Shown: positions 56,598 to 64,000 of the stretch, piece after piece
Position numbering within the stretch: the first letter of the stretch is position 1
How the letters are laid out: every line of letters starts with the position of its first letter
Origin: Omphiscola glabra
Lineage: Eukaryota > Mollusca > Gastropoda > Lymnaeidae
Reading direction: 5' to 3'
DNA length: 64,000 nt
Assembly: GCA_964017045.1 (NCBI GenBank)
Contig: OZ024794.1
Span: 24,795,340-24,859,339 of the forward strand
Translations under genes and position numbers: made by a program
Notes under the pieces: generated by a model
What the model was told of the DNA's origin: nothing
Seen by the model: the letters and a program-made list of their open reading frames with translations, nothing else
Database searches by the model: none

Positions 56598-58257
56598 AAC
56601 TATTAATAATAATAATAAATCCTTTCTAAAATTTAATATCCAGAAATAGGGTCTAGGGTGGGGCTGAAATTTTGACAACATGCATACAAGTAACGCACTT
56701 TATAAGAATCCCAATTAGTAATCCACCGCCCCCCCACCAAACAGGCTCGGAACCTCCCAATTTTTCACGCTCCTGAACATATTTATAATCAAATGACCCA
56801 ACACATTTTACGCTGTAGATTTATCTCACCAATATTTTCAAAAAAAAAAAAGAAAATGTAACGCACCAAAGGCACTTCAGACATTTTTTGAAGTATCTCA
56901 TTTAGAGCAGCTGTTGGGAATTTTATTTCGTGAAATCAGTGTGATGCTTTTTCTTTCATGTTCCCCTTCCAAAACAGGGAAAAAAACGTATTTTTGGAGG
57001 TTTTGGGAGGGGCTGAAAATTTGATATAATGTGTTTTCAACGGGCACGAGTCTGTGTGCCAGGATTTAGCTCGATAGGGTGACGGGAAGTTAGTTACTTC
57101 GCCGTCTTAAAATCTTGCTAGCCAGTCATACAGCCACAAACAAAAGAGATGTTAATATAAAGGATTTGATAAGAAAATAGATTTAAATCTTATCACGACT
57201 GTGGGCTTACACTTGTGTGACGTACATGCAAATTTTTAGAAGTTTCAAGCTCATGAGTGGTTTTGACACATTCCGGGCTGTTTGAGTATAAGAAACCTTT
57301 AAAAACTTAAAGTGACGTCATATCTTATTCGCTGTACAACTTCCTATCAGAGTCCTAATCCGGGGTCAAGGCCGGAGGTAAACTTGTGTATATTAGTGGT
57401 AACTTATAACATTAACAAAGCCAAGCTAGGTTTTATTTTGTGATTTTTTTTTCTTTCTTTTAAATTTAAAAAAAAAAAGAAAGGAAAAATATGTCTAAAT
57501 CGTAAACTTAAGGAATGTTACTTTAGAATGTGATCACTTATTTAAAAAAATACAAACATCTAAATTATCACTACATTTTTTTTTTAAATTCAATATTCCG
57601 TGACAATGTCTTTTTGTCATTCTTTTCAATCTGTGTGAGCTGAAAGTCGCCGTTCGCTGTATCTTGATGAAAAGATTGCCAGTTAGGTTTTTTATATTTT
57701 TTCCCCCAAAACCCTTCGGGTCTTCTAGATATATTTTAGTCCCACAACGTTACTCTGATCAAATCAACTCGACATGAACATACCCATTATTCCAACATTT
57801 CGGAGATGCTACGCTAACAGTCCGTGTACATCGGCCAATACCCGGGGGAATTTGTGTAGAATAGTTTATCTCTCTCTCTCTCGCTATCTCTCTCTCTCGC
57901 TCTTTCTCTCTCTCTTATTGTGTTTGAGAAAACATACTTACCTTTCCCGACGTCGACAATTATGATATCATTGACTCTCTGGGACCATCTCCGTGGAATA
58001 AAAAAAACTCTCTATGGACTCTCTGGCTCAGATGCGGGTCAACTAGTTATTAGTTTATTGGTCTGGTGGGCTAGTTAATTTAACTGTAAGAACACTCTAA
58101 AAGAGATTGTAGAAGATTCGTTTGAACAAAAAAGGGAAGGGTGGATAGTAGGTAGATTTAAATGAACGATTATTAATTTCGTTGATTCTAAACAGGAGTT
58201 AAAAATCTACAGTGTAGGGTTACACTAAATGTCAAAATTATCATCGTGCAAGGCAGG
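56598..58257. other. Unassigned DNA
   Basis: No gene recognised. An AAT microsatellite lies at about 56604-56620 and an interrupted TC tract at 57868-57918. Confidence 0.4.
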
Positions 58258-58370
58258 CCAACAGGAGACATGCAAACATGAGAAAGGCAAACATGAATCA
58301 GTCAAATATGAGACAGGCAAACGTGAGACAGGAAAACAATAGACAGGAAAATATGAAGCAGGAGAACTTG
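58258..58370. repeat. 17-bp degenerate tandem repeat
   Basis: About six to seven units near AGACAGGCAAACATGAG. Confidence 0.85.
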
Positions 58371-58459
58371 AAATTTAAAAAAAAAAAAGAAAAGGAAATA
58401 GGTTTAATTAAATATTAGTAGCGTATTAACTAAGGCAGATTTTCTGTTTAGGTTTTGAG

Positions 58460-58790
58460 ATTTATTTTTACATCCCCGGCTAATGCATTGACAATCAACT
58501 CCATCTGATGAGCTGTGCCATATAACATTCTTCTACGGTAGGCTCTCACGCCAACCCTGGCATCCCTTGAAACAACTAGTGAGGGACATTCGGTCAACAG
58601 AATTGTGCTTCTGGGACCCGGCTGCAATGCCGGCAGGTAGGGTCCCTCTTATGGTCTAGCCTATTGAAGAATGTGCCGATGGGACAATGCTTGGTACTCA
58701 TCTTTGTCACTAGACTCTATTGCCTGCGACCTAACCCCCACCATGACTCTTGTCTGCTAGAAGTATGCACGTTAGCGTACACGTCTGTCT
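58460..58790 (-). pseudogene. I-type LINE 3' end, decayed second copy
   Basis: The nucleotide sequence parallels 58935-59210 throughout, with shared phrases such as AGTGAGGGACATTCGGTCAAC and GGCTGCAATGCCGG. It has extra substitutions and indels that destroy the frame. It encodes only the post-RNase-H tail, is in the same orientation as its better-preserved neighbour, and lies about 150 bp from it. Confidence 0.8.
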
Positions 58791-58930
58791 TTCAAGACGC
58801 AGGAGAGCATTCTCTGCGGCAGGCTCTTCCCGGGAGAAGGTAAGAGAAAAAGGCCTATCCAATATTCAGACATATGGCTGGTACAATTTTTAAAACTAAC
58901 TAACACACATATTCTGGTGAAAGTCTGAGA

Positions 58931-59461
58931 TTACTCTCTTAATACCCCGGCTAGTAAATTGGCTACCAGCTCAATCTGCTGAGATGAGACATACAACATT
59001 TTCCTCACGTAGGATTCTCCAACCGCCCTGGCTTCCCCCGGGACATCTAGTGAGGGACATTCGGTCAACAGGTTTGCTAGTGTCTCCGGGTCCAGGCTGC
59101 AATGCCGGTAGGTAGGATACTTGTTGTTATCTAGCCGCCAGAAGTATGTGCCTATGGGGCAAAGCTCGGTGCGCATTTGCGTCATTTATCTCTGCTGTTT
59201 GCGGCCTAACCCCCACCATAGGTCTTGTTTCCTAGGAGTGAGCAAAATTGAAAAGACGCCTCTGGCGGTCGTATTGTCTTCCCATTGCCTGTGCCACTTT
59301 GTCCTGAAATGGTCTGCCAGCCAGATCTTTCTTTCCAAATAAGTAATTGGTACATCTGGCTGAGGCTGGGCAGCCCCGGTTTTCGCCAGAGTGTCCGCTT
59401 TTTCATTGCCACTGACGTTGACGTGGCCTGGAATCCATTTTTGGTAACTAAATGATTCCAT
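58931..59461 (-). pseudogene. I-type LINE RNase H and C-terminal tail
   Basis: One minus-strand frame from 59461 to 58931 is broken by a single TAA at 59186-59188. It begins inside the RNase H domain: KWIPGHVNVSGNEKADTLAK carries the H...NExAD motif with the last catalytic Asp. Next comes a linker with a WHRQWEDN motif typical of I/Nimb-group LINEs, then CPIGTYFW and a Cys/His-rich LTECPSL segment. Everything upstream, including endonuclease, RT and the first part of RNase H, is missing, so this is a standard 5'-truncated insertion. It could belong to the same family as the intact-looking ORF starting at 63297, which cannot be tested here because they cover different domains. Confidence 0.85.
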
Positions 59462-60594
59462 AATATCAACATCGTGAGGACACTTGTAAATTTTAAATAC
59501 GTGGAGATTTATGACGGATGTTTCAAAGATGAAAATAAATCGATTTCCTAAAAGGAATTATACATGTTCGGTTTCAGTAATTGCTAATTAGTTAACAAAT
59601 GTTTCTGTTTCCTATCCAGTTTATATTTCAAATGGGCAACAAAGTCAAGAATTTGTTACCCCGAATAATAGATTGCTGAAGGCATCATGTGCGCTTTATT
59701 GCTTTGATCATTAAAAAATAATGATTACCAACATCTAAGAAATATCTTTCTTAAGTATTAAGACTATCGAAAAAACGGGGGCAGGAGAGAAAAAGAAGAA
59801 CGAAGCTCAATCAGTCTCCAAGATATTATCATAAGACAACATTAGAATAACCCCAGCTCAGTTTTATGCTATTTGATATATGATATGTTTTTTTTTTTTT
59901 TTTACTCGTTCAAAATCCAACCCTCTGTCAGGAGAACGCTCTGAGTTGAAAGAAGGCAACAACAACAACAAGAAATAATGGCATGCCCATATGAAAGGAT
60001 GTGGGGGAGCACGAAGAACTGGAGCTAATTTCAGGGAACACTTTCAGACTCACAAAACGTAATCAGCTATAATTTATGGCTCACAATATAATCAGGCGGA
60101 TAACAACGTGACTTAACTTGATTGCAGCGTCTCCCCCCCCCCTTTCCCCTCATTATCATAACAACGTGACCTAACCTGATTACAGTCTCTTCCCATCCCC
60201 CCACCCCCCTTTTTCATTACCGCAATAACGTAAAAACATAACCTGAGAGAAAGATAACGATAAAACAGAATAGGAGACAAGAAGCAACAAGTGAAGTTCA
60301 ACATATATTATGCCATAATTCTCTTTCAATAATAATAATTGATGATAACAACTTACTATTGGAATATAGAAGAAGTCGATAATTTTTTTTACCTAAATGT
60401 TGCATAACTTTATAATAACTGCAAACGTCCATGAAATCACAAACATAACAAAAATCGTACATTCTCAATTAAACATATTACGATGGCGCACTGTATTATG
60501 GGAACACGTTTGTTACAAATTTTGGTTATAATTTTTTTTTTAAATTCTTTGAGAAAATGGGAGATTTGGAATAAACACTGAAAGGAAGGCTGTC
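59462..60594. other. Unassigned DNA
   Basis: No gene recognised. A T homopolymer lies at 59888-59902. CGTGACTTAACTTGATTGCAG near 60108 and CGTGACCTAACCTGATTACAG near 60164 form a short duplicated block. Confidence 0.4.
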
Positions 60595-60804
60595 CCAGTG
60601 CACGAAGTAGGGTTTAACATTAAATTTAAGGCTGTGCCAGTGTATAAAGTAGGGTTTAACATTAGATGGAAAGCTGTGCCAGTGCACGAAGTAGGGTTTA
60701 ACATTAAATTTAAGGCTGTGCCAGTGCATAAAGTAGGGTTTAACATTAGATGGAAAGCTGTGCCAGTGCATAAAGTAGGGTTTAACATTAGATGGAAATC
60801 TGTG
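60595..60804. repeat. 42-bp minisatellite, 5 copies
   Basis: Units combine GCTGTGCCAGTGCATAAAG and TAGGGTTTAACATTA, ending alternately in AATTTAAG or GATGGAAA, so a two-unit alternation is visible. A single diverged unit recurs near 61440-61490. Confidence 0.95.
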
Positions 60805-62714
60805 TGATATGTGCCGTTATAAGATTTAACATTTTTTTTGTTTAATTTGGCTCGTTAGAGGAACAATACGTAACAAAGGACTGAAAAAAAGTATTTAAAA
60901 AAATGATACCAAATCTTGTGATACCAACAATTATCAATTTAGTTATATTATTAAATTGATATAAGAGCACAACATCAGATGCATAGAAATAAAAACTATA
61001 TGAACCTAAAACACAGCAAGTGAAAATGTATAAAACGTTAAATGTACGGATATTAATCCACACAAACACACACACAGTGAAAGTCTTGTAGTTTCCATGT
61101 AAGTCTGTTAAGTCTTGTAAGTCTGTCGGTCACAGTCGACCGTCTTATTTATATAGAAGGGGTCAGAACCATCCAGAACAGAAAGTCTAGAAATTCAATC
61201 GTCAGAGAGTATTTTTAACTCGATGTAAACCTTCTGGGAATCGTAAGGCGGGAAAGGAGTGGCAACATGTGTCACCAAGTTAATTGGTGGCGTCATTAAC
61301 AAAAACGAAAAAAAGGGGGGGGGGGTGTAAGGGATGCATGCCAGTACTGGACACCGCGCAGTGTGAGCAAAAACCAGGTAAGCACGGGATTTAACACAGT
61401 TACAGTGCACGATATAGGAATTAATATTAAATGAAATTGGTGTTCAATTGCACACAGTAGGAGTTAACATTGAATGGAAGGCTGAGCCATACCAAAATTA
61501 GGAATTACGACGATCTTGAATGGGAATTATCCACAGTGCAAGCATACTTCGAACTTAATACGGCGACAAAATAAATTATAAAATTATCAAGTTTACGCGT
61601 ATATGCGACTTTATTGGTGTACATCTATTTTTCTGTACATCCCACATTAATTCCAATGTTTTACCTCGAAGAACGCAATTTTTCATGGTTCATGTCCCCT
61701 TTTAAAGAAATGAATGGGGTTAAATGAATACAGACACAAGTCTAAGAGAGTTCAAGAAAAAATTACATATTGCTCACCTCAAGTTCCCAAAAAATTGACC
61801 GATTCTGTTACTTGGCGTTTAAGGAAATTGCCGAAAGATGTGCGCAAAATAAATATTATCCTACAGTATGATGCCAGATGACGCATGTAACACTTCTGGA
61901 ATAGACAGTTATCAGTTGGTTTTCAAATATATCATTTTGTAAAGAGGCAAAGATGGACATGTTTTTTTTTCAAATCTGAATTCACCGCGGGAGTTGGTCT
62001 AATAATTGCCTATTTTTGCCAAGCTGGAGCCCGAGGCAAATATTATGCAATTAATAAATCTAAAAGTGTGACAAGGTGGGGATTTGGGGTGGTGGGGGTC
62101 TTCTGCCGATACTTTGTATTAGGACATTCTGTCGCCCGCCACTGTAGCAGTTCAAAATACAGCAGTTATCCAAGAATGTAAAAATCCAAGTATATTGCTC
62201 GAATTCTTAACTGTAAACAACTAGCGAGTTTTGCAAAATATAGCCAATAATTTAGTCTATATTTCTAGTGTATATTTTGCTTCTGGTGTCACCTGCTTCC
62301 TTTTTTTGACTCCGCCCTCCCCCAACTCCACATCTCTTTGATGGCGCCCCAGGCAAGCTTAAATTTGGGGTCGTTTTAAGTATAATCATAACAATTTATT
62401 GCAAGGAAAAAACTAAGGGTTAGGTCCTGAGTTCAGGATGTAGGTTTTTTGTTTAACAAACAATGAACAATAAAATTTGTTTTCTGAACTTATATTATGA
62501 CAGTATGAACAATTAGCCTACCGTGAACAATCACTAAATTAAGGCTATGACATCAACAGGGCATATAAAAGGCCTATGGATTTCGCTTCATAATCCGTGC
62601 CTTAACTACTTTTTTCCTTTATATTGGGACCATTGTCGTAGCCCTGGCCTTGGCACCTTTAGTTTCTTTAACAGTCTTATAGCTTAGAAAACTGTCTTTT
62701 TTCTGCCCTAAATG
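60805..62714. other. Unassigned DNA with possible hAT ends
   Basis: No gene recognised. A G homopolymer lies at 61315-61325. GAGCCCGAGGCAAATATTATG at about 62028 and GGCGCCCCAGGCAAGCTTAA at about 62343 resemble termini of ZMYM1-type hAT elements and may belong with the transposase remnant just to the right. Confidence 0.35.
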
Positions 62715-63160
62715 AAATATTTGGCTGATTTAGCTCGGTTAATAATATTTTCTTGAACAGCCTTTCTTAACAAATTGATTATGTCCTTTTGAACTATTTA
62801 TCCACCATAACGAACATGAATTACGTTAGACGCAACTCGACGTAGATGTTCACTCGTTGTTAAACCAAATTTTCCAAGTAGCTCAATAAGACCTAAAAAT
62901 ATTTCCGCCTTGTGGTGTAAATAATGTGTCTGAAGAAGGTCCTCTAAAAGCCAGATTTCGCTCGCCTAAATATTGAGTGCAGCTCTGTAAACGTTCTAAA
63001 ATTTTACGCAAATGTTTCACGTATTTTTCCACTAGTGGCTGAAGTACTTTATCGAAAGCTTTATTAATCTGTAAGCGCAGTGATGTTTCCAACCATTTAT
63101 TACGGTTTATCCATGTGCAAGAGTTTTGCCTCTGCATGGCGTAGTGGACTAGTACGGTGG
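62715..63160 (-). pseudogene. ZMYM1-like hAT transposase fragment
   Basis: The minus strand encodes residues typical of the TTF/ZMYM1-like, DUF4371-type hAT transposases: NKWLETSLRLQINKAFDK, then VKHLRKILERLQ, then LGERNLAFRGPSSDTLF and QGGNIF. After a frame change near 62905 it continues with GLIELLGKFGLTTSEHLRRV, a stop codon, and NLLRKAVQENIINRAKSAKYF. This covers the region before the RNase-H-like catalytic core, which is absent. There are at least one frameshift and one stop, so it is dead. It lies just left of an unrelated LINE. Confidence 0.8.
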
Positions 63161-63180
63161 ACCTGACCACCCGAAGCTAA

Positions 63181-63296
63181 AAAACTCGACCCCCCCCCCT
63201 GGTCACGTCCCGTCCGAATGGCTCCCTGGGCAAAGGGGGTGACGACGGAAAGTCACTCTCCGGGAAAGGAAGAAAATTTGTTCAAAACACAATCTC
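63181..63296 (+). other. Probable leader of the right-edge LINE
   Basis: GC-richer sequence just ahead of the LINE frame, starting with a C homopolymer at 63189-63198. A stop at 63240-63242 closes the frame upstream. Confidence 0.35.
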
Positions 63297-64000
63297 ATGG
63301 CAATCACAACTAAATCTTTAAAGCAGGTCGGGTCGACCTTCATAAACCCTCCGCAACCGCAGTCGGGAGGCAGGGCGGGACGGAGTAGAGCTACTGGTGT
63401 GGTGTTTGGTCAACATCCCCACCCCGCGGAAGACTGCAAGGGGAAGCGGTCCCCTCTTGAGCAGGTGACGCGTGACAGGCCTGCTCAAGGCCAAAAAGCT
63501 ACTGTTCACGGTTGTACAGGTGTAAAGGGTCACCTTGAACAAAACCTCGTAATGCTACAAGTAAACGTGTATGGTATCCGGCAAAAGTCACACGAAGTAG
63601 CCAAACAGCTCCACGATCGGGACGTGGACGTGGCTCTGTTCCAAGAAACATTACTGCATGGTAAGCCGTTTCCCATTACTGGTTACCCGCTATACAGTTG
63701 CAAGTGCGGCAGATGCCGTGGAATTACCACCGCGGTAAGAAACGACCTTGCTGTGGAGGTCGTAGAAGTAAAGAATTATTCAAACACTGATACTCTCACC
63801 GTGAGAGTGACTAAAATGGGCAAAACATTCGCCGTGACGAATGTTTACAACACTCCTCGCAATCCTATCACGCTCCCCATCCGGGTGGAGTCAGTCTTTA
63901 CCAGGACGATCATAGCGGGAGATTTCAACGCCCAAACGCCCATGTGGGGCTACCCAGAGCGGAACGCGTCAGGCAAGCATGTAGAAGAGTTCTGCCTTGA
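63297..64000 (+). CDS. LINE ORF with AP-endonuclease domain, partial
   Basis: The frame opens after a stop at 63240, has its first ATG at 63297, and stays open for 234 codons to the window edge. The first 85 or so residues are basic and rich in Gly, Pro and Gln, with no known domain. From about residue 86 it is an AP-type endonuclease: LQVNVYG holds the first Asn, VALFQETLLHG the catalytic Glu, FAVTNVYNTPRN the Tyr, and IIAGDFNAQTPMWG the Asp/Asn pair. A CKCGRCRGI segment after the Glu is Cys-rich. The pattern fits the I/Jockey group of LINEs; reverse transcriptase and, if I-type, RNase H should follow beyond the edge. No stop or frameshift is seen in the visible part, and its base composition is richer in G+C than its surroundings, so it may be young. 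A separate short upstream ORF1 was not found. Confidence 0.85.
   Translation, partial: MAITTKSLKQVGSTFINPPQPQSGGRAGRSRATGVVFGQHPHPAEDCKGKRSPLEQVTRDRPAQGQKATVHGCTGVKGHLEQNLVMLQVNVYGIRQKSHEVAKQLHDRDVDVALFQETLLHGKPFPITGYPLYSCKCGRCRGITTAVRNDLAVEVVEVKNYSNTDTLTVRVTKMGKTFAVTNVYNTPRNPITLPIRVESVFTRTIIAGDFNAQTPMWGYPERNASGKHVEEFCL

Noticed and set aside
1..64000. tRNA and rRNA genes
   Set aside because: I looked for T-loop-like GGTTCGAATCC and related boxes with matching acceptor stems and found none that fold. A covariance-model scan would be decisive.

Overview
This is a eukaryotic, AT-rich, gene-poor stretch of chromosome. It has no operons, no ribosome-binding sites and no convincing host gene with several exons. 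It is filled with minisatellites, microsatellites, long G or C homopolymers and decayed transposable elements. The mix of RTE-type LINEs, I/Jockey-type LINEs with RNase H, a pogo/Tigger element, SPIN-like and ZMYM1-like hAT elements and many short inverted-repeat elements fits an invertebrate animal. A mollusc, possibly a gastropod, is my best guess. That guess rests on repeat character alone and is weak.

Layout. 1-2229 holds nothing I can assign. 2230-3116 is a deleted Tigger-like element, followed at 3150-3369 by a near-perfect foldback element. 5468-9797 is a run of minisatellites (21-, 14-, 30- and 18-bp units and an interrupted GA array). 9800-18400 is mostly unassigned DNA with small arrays and one doubtful exon at 15167-15315. 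18466-24850 is a cluster of mobile elements: a short dispersed element that recurs at 43213, a truncated SPIN-like fragment, a 14-bp minisatellite, a LINE 3' end split by a MITE, and a complete SPIN-like hAT element (22472-24850) with a perfect 8-bp target-site duplication. 26700-28740 is a minus-strand RTE retrotransposon that lost most of its reverse transcriptase and carries a hAT-like MITE. 30237-31733 is a 1.5-kb array of a 19-bp unit containing TATAAAG. 31794-47632 is a series of minisatellites with scattered MITEs; in the last array the repeat unit contains a transposon terminus. 50815-54140 is a nearly full-length plus-strand RTE retrotransposon whose frame is broken by only two TAA codons. 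55268-59461 holds two separate cases of tandem LINE 3' ends on the minus strand. 62715-63160 is a decayed ZMYM1-like hAT transposase. An open LINE ORF with an endonuclease domain starts at 63297 and runs off the right edge.

The recognisable proteins do not form a pathway; they are independent mobile elements. The points most worth following are the SPIN-like pair (SPIN is a family known for horizontal transfer between animals), a compensatory base change in a hairpin of the 5' leader shared by the two RTE copies, the TATA-bearing 19-bp array, and the minisatellite that seems to have grown from a MITE end. I found no clear new enzymatic or defence system. Family assignments come from motif recognition without database searches, and element boundaries are approximate unless a target-site duplication is stated.
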